26,208 nucleotides of DNA from Gp6-AA40 sp050742535 (GCA_050742535.1 JBOGIQ010000045.1:1-26208), one strand, 5' to 3'; numbered from the stretch's first letter, positions 1 to 7,986 are shown. Program-made: numbers and translations. The notes: generated by a model not told the origin, from the sequence alone.

Positions 1-1
1 G

Positions 2-841
2 CGGCTGGCCGCTGAGGCCGGCGACGCGCTGCAGGCCCAGGGATATCACGCGCAGGCGAGCGTCCAGTCCGACACGGTTGCGCTGTTCTCGTTGAACGCC
101 GGTCGGGAGGCGATCCGCCGGACGCCCAGCGGGTTTGCTCTCGGCGACCGGACCGAACCGCTTGGCAGCCTGGTCGAGCAGGCGCGCCAGCATCCCGAGC
201 GATTCAGTCCAAACGTTCTCCTCCGGCCGCTGGTGCAGGACACGCTGTTCCCAACGGCCTGCTACGTGGCCGGGCCGAACGAGCTCGGTTATCTCGCGCA
301 GCTCAAGAGCGTCTATGCCGCCTTCGGCCTGCCGATGCCGCTCATCCACCAGCGTGCCACCGCCACGGTCGTCGACGCGAACACGATGAAGTTCCTCACG
401 CGCCACGAATTCCCGTTCGAGACGCTCCACGTCCAGGATGAGGCGGCGCTCAACGAGCTGCTGGAATCGCAACTGCCGGCCGCGGTCGAGGCGTCGCTGC
501 AGGACGCGGCCCGAGCGGTCGAAGATCGTGTAGGACGCCTGGCGCAGGAAGTGGCCCAGGTCGATCCGACGCTGGAAGGCGCGGCACGCTCGACGCTCAC
601 ACGCATGCAGGACGACCTCAAGAAGCTGCACGGAAAGGTCATTCAGGCCGCCAAGCGCAAGGACGACACGCTGCGGCGGCAATACCACCATGCGCAGGCG
701 CTGGCGTTCCCGGGCGGGCACCCGCAGGAACGCGAGGTCGGCTTCGTGGCCTTCCTGAACAAGTACGGCCCCAGCCTCGTCGACCGATTGAGCGAGGAGA
801 TTCCGCTCGACATGGGGACGCATTGGGTAGTTCAGGTCTGA
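2..841 (+). CDS. bshC: Bacillithiol biosynthesis cysteine-adding enzyme BshC, C-terminal part (5' end outside window)
   Basis: BshC is thought to add cysteine to glucosaminyl-malate in the last step of bacillithiol synthesis, in the cytoplasm. The frame is open from the first base, so the gene starts upstream; about 279 C-terminal residues are present, roughly half of a typical 530-550 residue BshC. Recognition rests on the FSPNVLLRPLVQD segment, followed by the PTACYVAGPNELGYLAQL segment, which match the conserved core of the family as I remember it. A helical stretch rich in Ala, Glu and Arg follows (the coiled-coil part), and the end resembles the family (GHPQEREVGF, then a FLNKYG motif). 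A TTG at 92 is an internal codon, not the start. The end overlaps the next gene by 19 bases, suggesting co-transcription with the cell-wall synthase. Confidence 0.86.
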   Translation, partial: RLAAEAGDALQAQGYHAQASVQSDTVALFSLNAGREAIRRTPSGFALGDRTEPLGSLVEQARQHPERFSPNVLLRPLVQDTLFPTACYVAGPNELGYLAQLKSVYAAFGLPMPLIHQRATATVVDANTMKFLTRHEFPFETLHVQDEAALNELLESQLPAAVEASLQDAARAVEDRVGRLAQEVAQVDPTLEGAARSTLTRMQDDLKKLHGKVIQAAKRKDDTLRRQYHHAQALAFPGGHPQEREVGFVAFLNKYGPSLVDRLSEEIPLDMGTHWVVQV

Positions 842-3222
842 AAAAACCCCGCGTCGTGCTCAAGCTGCGCGGCCTCGCGCGCAAGCGGTGGGTGCGATAC
901 CTCCTGTACGCCGCCGGCGTCCTCATGGTGGCCTTCGGCGGGACCTTCTTCTACTTCTATTTCTCCTACGCGGATCTGATCGAGCAGCGGCTGCACGGGG
1001 AGCGCGAGCGCACGCTGCCGCGGGTCTACGGCCGTGCGGTCCAGCTGCGCCGAGGTCAGATGCTCTCGGTTGAGGATCTGGTGTCGCGGCTGAACGACCT
1101 CGGCTACGCGCAGCGCCAGCAGATCGATGGTGCCGGTCAGTTCACGGTCTCGCGCAACAGCGTCACCATCTCACCGCGCGAAGGCCCGCTCGTCAACCGA
1201 TCGATCCGCCTCGTCTTTCCCCAGCCACGGCCGGTCAAGACCGGACGCGGCGCGGCAGCGTCGCCTCCTCCGACGCCGCCTCCGCCGCCGCGCGGCATCC
1301 AGCAGATCGAGATCCGCGGCCGCGGCAACGTGCAGTCGGTCGAGCTCGACCCGCCGCTCCTGACGGCGCTGATGGCCGACGGCGCGCGCGAAAAGCGCCG
1401 GCACGTCGCGCTGACGACGATCCCGCCGCGGATGCGGCAGGCCGTGATGGCGATCGAGGATCAGCGCTTCTACTCGCACTTCGGCATCAGCCCGGTTCGG
1501 CTGTTCGCCGCCGCCATCCGCAACATCAGGAACAGCGACGACGCCCCCGTCGGCTACAGCACGATCACGCAGCAGCTGGCGCGGATGTTCTTTCTCTCCG
1601 AGGAGTTCAACGCCGAGCTGCGAAGCGGCGAACGCGGCCGGACCTGGGCGTCGCGCCTGCGGAAGGTGCGCGAAATCATGATGGCGCTCGCGCTGGAGCG
1701 GCGTGCGTCGAAGGACGAAATCCTCGAGATGTACCTGAACGACGTCTATCTCGGCCAGCGGGGGTCCTTTGCGATCCACGGCGTGGCCGAGGCGTCGCGC
1801 ATTTACTTCGGCAAGGACGTCTCGAACATCACCAACAGCGAAGCGGCCATGATTGCCGGCAGCATCCAGCTGCCGGGCCTCCCCTTCACGAATCCGAAAC
1901 GCGCGACGGAGCGCCGGAACACCGTTCTGCAGGCGATGGCGTCCGAGGAGTACATCACCCCGGACGCGGCGACGAGCGCGTCCCGCGAACCGCTGCAGAT
2001 CGTTCCGCGCGCCGTGGACAACGAATCGCCGTACTTCGTCGACATGGTCGTGCAGCAGGTCGAAGCGGCGTATCCGGGGCTGATGGCACAGTCCGCGGAA
2101 ATCAACGTGTTCACGACGCTCGATCTCAACCTGCAGCGCGCCGCGCTCGAGGCAGTACGGAACGGCTTGAACAGCGTCGACCTGCAGCTCTCCAAGCGCC
2201 GGCGCAAGTATCCGGAGCGCCCGCAGGCGGCGCTGATCGCCGTCGATCCGCGCACCGGCGAGATCCTCGCCCTGGTCGGCGGCCGTTCGTACAACACGTC
2301 GCAGTACAACCGGGTGACCACCGCGCGCCGGCAGCCGGGATCGGTCTTCAAGCCCTTTGTCTACCTGGCCGCGTTCGAACGGGGCGTCGAGGAAGGGCGC
2401 ACCGACCTGACGCCCGCGTCACTGACGTGGGACGAGCCCGCGGTCTTTGAGTACGACGGACAGGTCTGGGAACCGAAGAACTACGACGATTACGACGGTG
2501 AGGTGACCTGGCGCCGGGCGCTGGCGATGTCGCGCAACCTGGGCACCATTCGCGTCGGTGAACTGGTCGGGTTCGATACCGTTGCCCGGCTCTGGCGCCG
2601 CGTCGGCGTCGGCACCCCGCCGCAGGCATTTCCGTCGATCACGCTCGGGGTCTTCGAGCTGACGCCGCTCGAAGTGGCTCAGGCATACACGCTGTTCACG
2701 AATAACGGCAACGTCCGTCCGCTCAGAGGGCTGAATTACATTCAGGCTGGCGCCCGCGTGCTGAGACCGGCCGCTCCCACGGTGAAGCCGGTGGCCCGGT
2801 CCGACACCACGTTCCTCGTGACGAACATGCTGCGCAGCGTCCTCAACGAGGGCACCGGCGCCTCCGCGCGCGCGAATGGATTTACGCACGACGCCGCCGG
2901 CAAAAGCGGCACGACCAACGATCAGCGCGACGCCTGGTTCGTCGGCTTCACGCCCGAGCTGCTGACCGCTGTCTGGGTCGGCTTCGACGACAACACGCCG
3001 ATTGGCCTGACGGGCTCACAGGCGGCACTGCCCATCTGGACCGAGTTCATGAAGGCGGCGGTCGCCGGGCGCCCGAGCTCTCAGTTCGGGGCGCCCGAGG
3101 GAATCAGCTTCGTCGCGATCGACCGCGACACCGGCAAGCTCGCCAGCCCGAACTGCCCGCGCACGTTCACCGAGTCGTTCATCACCGGCACCGAGCCGCT
3201 CGAGATCTGCCCGCTGCATTAG
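823..3222 (+). CDS. mrcB: Bifunctional penicillin-binding protein, PBP1B-like (transglycosylase/transpeptidase)
   Basis: Class A penicillin-binding protein that polymerises lipid II and cross-links peptidoglycan at the outer face of the inner membrane. Visible in order: a basic cytoplasmic tail; one transmembrane segment (about residues 25-47); a UB2H-like domain (about 65-135) typical of PBP1B; a proline-rich linker; the GT51 transglycosylase with EDQRFYSHFG (E212) and a GYSTITQQLAR motif; then the transpeptidase with SVFK (S507, K510), SRN (S570-N572) and KSGTT (K694). All catalytic motifs are intact, and 799 residues is the usual length. The start is a TTG inside the end of bshC; GTG at 856 is an alternative that keeps the membrane segment. 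GGGG at 814-817 is the only weak ribosome site. The stop codon abuts a 9-bp repeat array and a hairpin terminator. Confidence 0.95.
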   Translation: MGSSGLKKPRVVLKLRGLARKRWVRYLLYAAGVLMVAFGGTFFYFYFSYADLIEQRLHGERERTLPRVYGRAVQLRRGQMLSVEDLVSRLNDLGYAQRQQIDGAGQFTVSRNSVTISPREGPLVNRSIRLVFPQPRPVKTGRGAAASPPPTPPPPPRGIQQIEIRGRGNVQSVELDPPLLTALMADGAREKRRHVALTTIPPRMRQAVMAIEDQRFYSHFGISPVRLFAAAIRNIRNSDDAPVGYSTITQQLARMFFLSEEFNAELRSGERGRTWASRLRKVREIMMALALERRASKDEILEMYLNDVYLGQRGSFAIHGVAEASRIYFGKDVSNITNSEAAMIAGSIQLPGLPFTNPKRATERRNTVLQAMASEEYITPDAATSASREPLQIVPRAVDNESPYFVDMVVQQVEAAYPGLMAQSAEINVFTTLDLNLQRAALEAVRNGLNSVDLQLSKRRRKYPERPQAALIAVDPRTGEILALVGGRSYNTSQYNRVTTARRQPGSVFKPFVYLAAFERGVEEGRTDLTPASLTWDEPAVFEYDGQVWEPKNYDDYDGEVTWRRALAMSRNLGTIRVGELVGFDTVARLWRRVGVGTPPQAFPSITLGVFELTPLEVAQAYTLFTNNGNVRPLRGLNYIQAGARVLRPAAPTVKPVARSDTTFLVTNMLRSVLNEGTGASARANGFTHDAAGKSGTTNDQRDAWFVGFTPELLTAVWVGFDDNTPIGLTGSQAALPIWTEFMKAAVAGRPSSQFGAPEGISFVAIDRDTGKLASPNCPRTFTESFITGTEPLEICPLH

Positions 3223-3249
3223 GGTGGCCTGGGTGGCCTGGGTGGCCTG
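3223..3249 (+). repeat. 9-bp tandem array, 3 units of GGTGGCCTG
   Basis: Three identical GGTGGCCTG units begin at the first base after the penicillin-binding protein stop codon, followed by a partial unit. This is the smallest of six arrays of the same unit in the window. It precedes the hairpin at 3258-3279. Confidence 0.9.
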
Positions 3250-3257
3250 GGTGGTAG

Positions 3258-3279
3258 AGGCCGACGTTTACGTCGGCCT
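3258..3279. terminator. Bidirectional hairpin terminator between convergent genes
   Basis: AGGCCGACG and CGTCGGCCT form a perfect 9-bp stem around a TTTA loop, between the convergent penicillin-binding protein and DUF411 genes. Only a short T-run follows, so termination strength is uncertain. The position and GC-rich stem suit a bidirectional terminator. Confidence 0.6.
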
Positions 3280-3317
3280 TTCGGTCAGTGCCCGATCGAA
3301 AGCCTGACTCGCCGCAG

Positions 3318-3770
3318 TTACTTGTTGTGAGACGCGAAGACTCGAGTCGATCCGTCTTTGGCGAACGCGATCACGTCATATGCCTGCGGCTTCATCCCGG
3401 CAACCTCCATGCCTGGTGAACCAATCGGCATCCCCGGAACACCGATACCCGCCAGCGCCGGACGTTCGTTGAGCAGTCGTTGGACGTCGCGGACCGGCAC
3501 GTGCCCTTCGACGACGTAGCCGGCAACGAGTGCCGTATGGCAGGACCGGACCTGCCGCGGCACGCCATGCTTGTTCTTCAGATCGTCGAGCGCCTCGGTG
3601 TCGGTCGTGCGAACCGTCAGGCCAGCGGCTTTCAAGTGCTCGACCCACTTGCTGCAGCAGCCGCACGTCGGGCTCTTGTAGACCTCGACGGTGGCAGATG
3701 GCCGCTGCGCAGTGATGGTGGCGAGGAATCCGGCGAACACAACGACCAGGCAAGCCAAAAAACGTGTCAT
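3318..3770 (-). CDS. Secreted DUF411 family metal-binding protein
   Basis: A 150-residue protein with a signal peptide (hydrophobic stretch at about 5-21, probable cleavage near the Ala-Gln at 21-22) and one DUF411 domain. The domain shows the CGCC-type motif (C36, C38, C39) within SPTCGCC, then C77-H78 in SCHTALV, then a glycine/proline/methionine-rich stretch GVPGMPIGSPGM and a closing YDV segment. DUF411 proteins are thioredoxin-fold-like and often linked to copper or other metal handling. No metal-resistance genes lie beside this copy, so its partner is unknown. A purine-rich GAGAGGGG just upstream of the ATG is a good ribosome site. It ends near the hairpin at 3258-3279 and lies 74 bases downstream of the CotH gene on the same strand. 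Confidence 0.88.
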   Translation of the reverse strand: MTRFLACLVVVFAGFLATITAQRPSATVEVYKSPTCGCCSKWVEHLKAAGLTVRTTDTEALDDLKNKHGVPRQVRSCHTALVAGYVVEGHVPVRDVQRLLNERPALAGIGVPGMPIGSPGMEVAGMKPQAYDVIAFAKDGSTRVFASHNK

Positions 3771-3844
3771 AACCCCTCTCAGAACCAGCGACGTTCGTAG
3801 AGTTCTACTCGATTCGGCGCTGTACGGGTTGCCGTACTTAGCGC

Positions 3845-5455
3845 TCAGAAATTCGTATCCAACCGCTCCGTGATCCAGGCCACGCGGCGGCGGAGGAAGT
3901 CTTTCAGCAGAGCGATCTCGGCGGCGTGGGAGTGGTCTTGCTGCGCGAACTGCGTCCAGCGGCGGAGGTTTCGATCCGCGGCGTCACCAACCCGCGCAAC
4001 CATTCCGTCGACGATGCGGTCGAGGTTGTCAGCGGAGAACTCCCCGTTCAAGAGCGCCTTGAAGCGCGCCCGGTATCGCGACCTGAAGTCCGGGTCACGA
4101 AAGAGGAGCCCCCACCATCCCTCGTTGAAGTAGTCGCTGCCGCCCCACGTCTCCCATTCCTCGGGCTCAGCGGCGCGCGGGTCGTACGGCGTGCCCAGGC
4201 TGCGATCGAAATCCCACACCGGACCCGCCGCCAGACGGCCGCCGCGTTCCTTATGAAAGTACGCGCTGATGCGCAGCCCGTCGACGTTCTTCGTCAGCGC
4301 ATTGAGGATGTGGTGATCGATCCAGGCATCGACGTCGATGAACTCCGAGTAGTGCTGGCCGGTGGACGGGTGCTTGAAGTCCGCCGCCCTCGCGGCCTGT
4401 CCGAAGCCGTCGATGAAGGTGCGGATGAAGTCGAGCTGCGGCCGTCGCTCCGGCGACATCATGTCGTCGGGGTCGGGGTAGACGAACTGGAGCCACCTCC
4501 CCGCCGCGCTGAAGTCGGGCACGCCTTTGTCGATGCGCAGGATGAACCCGCCGGTCATCGCCGGCGCGCCTGCCGCCGACACGGGAAGCCTGCTGATGTT
4601 GACGCGTTCGGGCGCGCGGCCGATCTTCTCGATCAGCGTGAAGAACCCGAGAAAGCTTGCGGCGCGCACGTCGCCGCCGTCGTCGACCATGAACACTTCG
4701 GCGAAGCGGGTGCGCGGCGCGTAACGTCCGATGCGGTTGCTGAGCTCGAAGGCGAGCGCGTTCCTGATCAGAGCCCGATCGTAGGCAACAGGATCCGACA
4801 ACACCCAGTCGGAGCTGGCCGGCAAGCCGAGCAGCGGCCGATCGGCGTCGGTATCCTCGCCGTCGGCGCGCAGTTCGATGGCGTATTGCTTCTTCGGAAA
4901 TCTGCGAGAGGTCTCGCCGCGCACGTGAATGCCGATGCGGGCATCGAGCGCGGCGCGCCCGACGACGCGGCTGGTGCCCAACTGCGGCTGCAACACCTGG
5001 AGTGCCGCGGCAACGTGGTCAGTCCCGAAGGCATCCAGGGGGCCCGACTCGAACGTATGAATCAGGATGATCGGCAGGTGGCTCGTGAAGCTCCTGGTGT
5101 CCGGATCCACGCGCAGGTAGATTTCGGTGGAGACGGGTCCCTGAGAGGTGCCCGATGCGATGGCGACTGCCCGAAGGCGCGTCGATTTGTCGAGGGTCAC
5201 GGGTTCGCGGTAAACGGGCGACGCCACGGTCGGCAGCGAGCCGTCGAGCGTGTAGTGGATGTCGGCTTTGCCCTGAACGCTCAGGGTGACCGTTTCGCTG
5301 CCGACAAAGGTTCCTGCGCCCGGGCTGAACAGAACGGGCAGCGAATTCGACTGTGCGGGCGGCGACGACTCGAGGCGCGGCGCGCACGTGAGTACGGCGA
5401 GGACCAACGCCGCCTGGCGTACCCGCAGAGTCCACCGGATGCTCGCGCTAGCCAT
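3845..5455 (-). CDS. Secreted CotH-family protein with N-terminal chitobiase-type beta-sandwich domain
   Basis: A 536-residue protein with an N-terminal signal-like segment (about 1-33). A beta-sandwich resembling the chitobiase/beta-hexosaminidase C-terminal domain follows (about 38-115, with the HYTLDGSLPT motif). The rest is a CotH domain: IGIHVRGETSRRFPKKQYAI, then DWVLSDPVAYDRALIRNALA, then a GFFTLIEKIGR segment and the late WDFDRSLGTPYD motif. CotH proteins are atypical kinases; in Bacillus CotH phosphorylates spore-coat proteins, while roles in other phyla are mostly unknown. The WDFDRSLG segment resembles the family's active-site region, so activity is possible but not shown. The start ATG follows GGAG, which lies in a small palindrome (5457-5471). 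A long plus-strand frame opposite this gene is a codon-bias shadow. Confidence 0.88.
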   Translation of the reverse strand: MASASIRWTLRVRQAALVLAVLTCAPRLESSPPAQSNSLPVLFSPGAGTFVGSETVTLSVQGKADIHYTLDGSLPTVASPVYREPVTLDKSTRLRAVAIASGTSQGPVSTEIYLRVDPDTRSFTSHLPIILIHTFESGPLDAFGTDHVAAALQVLQPQLGTSRVVGRAALDARIGIHVRGETSRRFPKKQYAIELRADGEDTDADRPLLGLPASSDWVLSDPVAYDRALIRNALAFELSNRIGRYAPRTRFAEVFMVDDGGDVRAASFLGFFTLIEKIGRAPERVNISRLPVSAAGAPAMTGGFILRIDKGVPDFSAAGRWLQFVYPDPDDMMSPERRPQLDFIRTFIDGFGQAARAADFKHPSTGQHYSEFIDVDAWIDHHILNALTKNVDGLRISAYFHKERGGRLAAGPVWDFDRSLGTPYDPRAAEPEEWETWGGSDYFNEGWWGLLFRDPDFRSRYRARFKALLNGEFSADNLDRIVDGMVARVGDAADRNLRRWTQFAQQDHSHAAEIALLKDFLRRRVAWITERLDTNF

Positions 5456-5456
5456 T

Positions 5457-5471
5457 CACTCCAAAGGAGTG
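5457..5471 (-). promoter_or_regulatory. Ribosome-binding site inside a small palindrome, upstream of the CotH gene
   Basis: CACTCC-AAA-GGAGTG is a perfect 6-bp inverted repeat with a 3-base loop. On the minus strand it contains the GGAG ribosome-binding site just before the ATG at 5455. Folding would hide the site. Whether the hairpin forms in vivo is unknown. Confidence 0.4.
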
Positions 5472-5484
5472 TAGCGCGCGCATG

Positions 5485-5547
5485 GGTGGCCTGGGTGGCC
5501 TGAGTGGCCTGAGTGGCCTGAGTGGCCTGAGTGGCCTGGGTGGCCTG
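5485..5547 (+). repeat. 9-bp tandem array, 7 units of RGTGGCCTG
   Basis: Seven contiguous 9-bp units: two GGTGGCCTG, four AGTGGCCTG, then one GGTGGCCTG. The block of four identical variants suggests local duplication after insertion. The array lies between the divergent CotH and TIGR03435 genes, in a 177-base gap that must also contain the promoters of both. Confidence 0.93.
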
Positions 5548-5632
5548 GGGTGGATCGTGACTGGGTGCCGGGTCAACCACTCCCGCGCAGAACTGTCATA
5601 GACGAGAGACGGTAACGGTAGGAGAATCATTC

Positions 5633-6511
5633 ATGCTTCGGCTGATGCTCGTCGCGATGATCGGCGCCGTCAGCGCGGTTAATACGCACGGCGCACAGGC
5701 GCCGTCTCCGAAGCCGCTCGCATTCGAAGTGGCGTCAGTGAAACGCAGTCCCCCTGACGCAGAAAAGAATCTGAACGGCTTTACGTCAACGATTTCGGTC
5801 GCAACACACGGCGGCCGCTGGCGCGCGCAGAACGTGAGGGTGTCCTTACTGATCCAATTCATATACGGCATCCTTCCTGAGCAGCTCGTTGGAGGTCCCG
5901 CGTGGCTCAATGTTGACCGTTTCACGATCGAAGCGAAGGCCGCGCGAGAACCGTCGCGAGCACAAAGCGTGCAGATGGTGAAACAACTGCTCGCCGATCG
6001 TTTCAAACTACGTATCCGAACCGAGAAAAGACCGCTGGACGCCTACGTGCTAGTAGTCGCCCGAGCGGATGGCAAACTCGGGCCCGGCCTGCGCCCGGCT
6101 CGCATGGGATGTGGAGAAGTCAACGCCGCGGCGGCGCGTGGCGTTCCTCGCCAGGCGACGCCGCCAGGGCTGCGGCCTCCGTGTGCCGTCGACAGGACGA
6201 TTGAGGCAGGAGTGACGCAACTGCGGCTATACGGACTTCCAATTTCGGGACTTCTCCTCCAGACGAATGCAGGGTTTGTAATTGGCCGTCCCGTGTTGGA
6301 TCGCACCGGCTTACGCGGCTCGTACGACATCGATCTCGACTATGTCCCCGTGGGAGATCCACAAAGTCCATCCCCGGATCCCAATCTTCCAAATGTAGGT
6401 TCTTCGCTCGAGACGGCTGTACGCGAGCAGCTCGGACTCAAGTTCGAGCGCCGAAAGGAATTGATGGAGGTTCTGGTTATCGAGCACGTCGAGCGACCGT
6501 CGCCGGACTGA
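5633..6511 (+). CDS. TIGR03435 family secreted protein
   Basis: A 292-residue protein with a signal peptide (about 1-23, ending near HGAQA). The mature part shows the family pattern: the FEVASVKRSPP opening, RWRAQNVRVSLLIQFIYGI, then the GGPAWLNVDRFTIEAKA segment, then MVKQLLADRFKLRIRTEKRP, then a YVLVVARADGKLGPGL strand. The C-terminal half contains GRPVLDRTGLRGSYDIDLDY. TIGR03435 is a protein family of unknown function that occurs in many copies in Acidobacteria genomes. The ATG at 5633 has a good ribosome site (TAGGAGA) about seven bases upstream. The gene lies between two forward-facing 9-bp arrays, and its codon use looks slightly less GC-rich than the housekeeping genes, so it may belong to an accessory segment together with the next gene. 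Confidence 0.9.
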   Translation: MLRLMLVAMIGAVSAVNTHGAQAPSPKPLAFEVASVKRSPPDAEKNLNGFTSTISVATHGGRWRAQNVRVSLLIQFIYGILPEQLVGGPAWLNVDRFTIEAKAAREPSRAQSVQMVKQLLADRFKLRIRTEKRPLDAYVLVVARADGKLGPGLRPARMGCGEVNAAAARGVPRQATPPGLRPPCAVDRTIEAGVTQLRLYGLPISGLLLQTNAGFVIGRPVLDRTGLRGSYDIDLDYVPVGDPQSPSPDPNLPNVGSSLETAVREQLGLKFERRKELMEVLVIEHVERPSPD

Positions 6512-6524
6512 GCGCTGCGAGTTG

Positions 6525-6560
6525 GGTGGCCTGAGTTGCCTGAGTGGCCCAGGTTGCCTG
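6525..6560 (+). repeat. 9-bp degenerate array, 4 units
   Basis: Four contiguous units: GGTGGCCTG, AGTTGCCTG, AGTGGCCCA and GGTTGCCTG. It starts 13 bases after the TIGR03435 stop codon. It is the most diverged array in the window and mixes the TGGCC and TTGCC subtypes, so it may be an old copy. Confidence 0.8.
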
Positions 6561-6685
6561 GGTAGATCGGAAGCGGCCGACGCTTCGATTGGGTAGTAAC
6601 GCCACCAGAGTCCGAGCGCGGGGTGTCCGAGCATTGGGACTTACGGCTCATCGCTTGTGGCACCGCGGTTGCCATCCAGGCTGGC

Positions 6686-7042
6686 GTGACGCTTCCACAC
6701 CATTCGCTAATCGCCTGGCAGCGAGCGGACGACCTGTTCATCGCTCTGCATCAGGTATCGCGGAAGTTTCCCACCAGCGAACGATTTGAACTCGCATCAC
6801 AAATGCGCCGTTCGGCGTTTTCCGTGGCGGCGAATATCGTCGAAGGCTTTGGCAGGAGGCCGGGCAAAGACCGGTTGCACTTTCTTCAGATCGCATCCGC
6901 CTCGCTCGCCGAGGCAGGTTACTGTCTGCATGTCGCGAAACGCCTGGGATACGTCTCACCAGCAACCTACGCGGAGCTTGAACTGAGAATCAGGCAGGTA
7001 GCAGCACCGTTGAGGGGATTGATGAAGTCCGAAGGGACCTAA
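6686..7042 (+). CDS. Four-helix-bundle protein, S23 / 23S rRNA intervening-sequence protein family
   Basis: A short helical protein (118 residues from GTG 6686). The sequence HSLIAWQRADDLFIALHQVS, then FELASQMRRSAFSVAANIVEGF, then FLQIASASLAEAGYCLHVAKRLG is a clear S23-type four-helix bundle. The family was first described in intervening sequences of 23S rRNA genes, but most chromosomal copies stand alone and have no known function; related folds serve as accessory proteins of diversity-generating retroelements, and no reverse transcriptase is present here. A longer frame starts with GTG at 6623, but its extra 21 residues do not resemble the family, whose members usually open directly before the LPHH-x(4)-WQRADDLF segment. 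An array faces inward on each side, and the downstream one begins at the base after the stop. Confidence 0.87.
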   Translation: MTLPHHSLIAWQRADDLFIALHQVSRKFPTSERFELASQMRRSAFSVAANIVEGFGRRPGKDRLHFLQIASASLAEAGYCLHVAKRLGYVSPATYAELELRIRQVAAPLRGLMKSEGT

Positions 7043-7132
7043 CCCAGGCTACCCAGGCCACCCAGGCCACCCAGGCAACCCAGGCCACCCAGGCCACCCA
7101 GGCTACCCAGGCCACCCAGGCCACCCAGGCCA
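7043..7132 (-). repeat. 9-bp tandem array, 10 units, reverse orientation
   Basis: Ten contiguous units reading CCCAGGCCA, CCCAGGCTA or CCCAGGCAA on the plus strand, the reverse complement of the RGTKGCCTG unit. It starts at the base after the S23-protein stop codon and ends 17 bases before the XdhC-family start codon, so the next gene's upstream region is almost entirely repeat. Confidence 0.94.
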
Positions 7133-7137
7133 CCTCC

Positions 7138-7143
7138 TATAAT
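7138..7143 (+). promoter_or_regulatory. Candidate -10 box (TATAAT) for the XdhC-family gene
   Basis: A perfect TATAAT lies immediately after the 9-bp array. Its last base is six bases before the GTG at 7150, so transcription would start at or next to the start codon. No ribosome-binding site is visible, and no TTGACA-like -35 box appears in the array. This suggests a leaderless transcript; it is inferred from sequence only. Confidence 0.4.
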
Positions 7144-7149
7144 GATTCT

Positions 7150-7986
7150 GTGAACCAGGAGGTCTTCGCCGCCCTCGCCGAGGCTCTGTCCAAAGGCGAA
7201 GAAGTCGCGCTCGTCACCATCACCGGATCGACCGGCTCCACGCCCCAGCGCGTGGGCGCCAAGATGCTCGTCTATTCCGACGGCCGGACGGTCGGCACGA
7301 TCGGCGGCGGCTGTTACGAAAACGACGCCTTCTGGAAGGCGCGCGAGGCGATCAAGGCGCGCCGCCCGCTCAACGTCAAGTACGAGCTGAACGACGACTT
7401 CGCGCAGGAAACCGGCCTCGTCTGCGGCGGGCAGATGGAAGTGTTCATCGAGCCGGTTGAAGCCTCCCCGGACGTCTACATCTTCGGCGCCGGCCACGTC
7501 GGCTACTTCGTGGCGCGGCTCGCCCACGATGCCGGCTTCCGCGTGCACGTCGTAGACGATCGCGAGAAGTTCGCCAACCAGGAACGTTTCGGCGAAGGCA
7601 TCGACGTCGTCGTCGAGCACATCCCCACCTGGCTCGAGAACAACCAGCTGTCGCCGACAGCGTACGCGGTGATCGTCACGCGCGGGCACACGCACGACCT
7701 CGATACACTGCGCGCAGTGGCCGGGAGACCCATGCGCTACGTGGGTCTCATCGGCAGCAAGGCCAAGGTCCGCCGCATCTTCGACGCGCTGCAGGAGGAA
7801 GGCGTCGCGCCCGAGGCGTTGAGGCCGGTGCACGCGCCGATCGGCCTCGACATCGGCGCCATCACGCCCCAGGAAATCGCCGTCAGCATCGTCGCCGAGC
7901 TGATTGCCGTGAAGCACGGCAAGATCGCCGAACCAGCCGTCGCCGCCGTGGCGATGCGCTGGGAAGGGGCGGTAAAGGATCGATGA
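7150..7986 (+). CDS. XdhC/CoxI family protein (xanthine dehydrogenase accessory factor-like)
   Basis: A 278-residue cytoplasmic protein of the XdhC family, which supplies or sulfurates molybdenum cofactor for xanthine dehydrogenase and related hydroxylases. The N-terminal XdhC/CoxI domain (about 1-105) shows VTITGSTGSTPQRVGAKMLV and the GTIGGGCYEND motif with its conserved cysteine. The C-terminal Rossmann domain (about 115-260) shows IFGAGHVGYFVARLA, then VDDREKFAN, then GLIGSKAKVRRIFDAL, then the family signature PIGLDIGAITPQEIAVSI. No molybdenum hydroxylase subunit is in the window. The next gene encodes a deaminase of the nucleoside/purine superfamily, so a link to purine breakdown is possible but unproven. 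Start GTG 7150 has no ribosome site; see the TATAAT just upstream. Confidence 0.93.
   Translation: MNQEVFAALAEALSKGEEVALVTITGSTGSTPQRVGAKMLVYSDGRTVGTIGGGCYENDAFWKAREAIKARRPLNVKYELNDDFAQETGLVCGGQMEVFIEPVEASPDVYIFGAGHVGYFVARLAHDAGFRVHVVDDREKFANQERFGEGIDVVVEHIPTWLENNQLSPTAYAVIVTRGHTHDLDTLRAVAGRPMRYVGLIGSKAKVRRIFDALQEEGVAPEALRPVHAPIGLDIGAITPQEIAVSIVAELIAVKHGKIAEPAVAAVAMRWEGAVKDR

Noticed and set aside
3926..5503. A 525-residue open frame on the plus strand opposite the CotH gene
   Set aside because: It lacks domain motifs, has the composition expected from antisense of a GC-rich gene, and lies opposite a gene with clear CotH motifs.
6623..6685. An N-terminal extension of the S23-family protein from GTG 6623
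   Set aside because: The extra 21 residues do not fit the family, whose members start just before the conserved LPHH segment; no ribosome site was seen.
6686..7042. The S23-family protein as the accessory factor of a diversity-generating retroelement
   Set aside because: No reverse transcriptase, template repeat or variable protein was found in the window.
7043..7132. The repeat arrays as a CRISPR array
   Set aside because: Units are contiguous 9-mers without spacers, and no cas genes are present.
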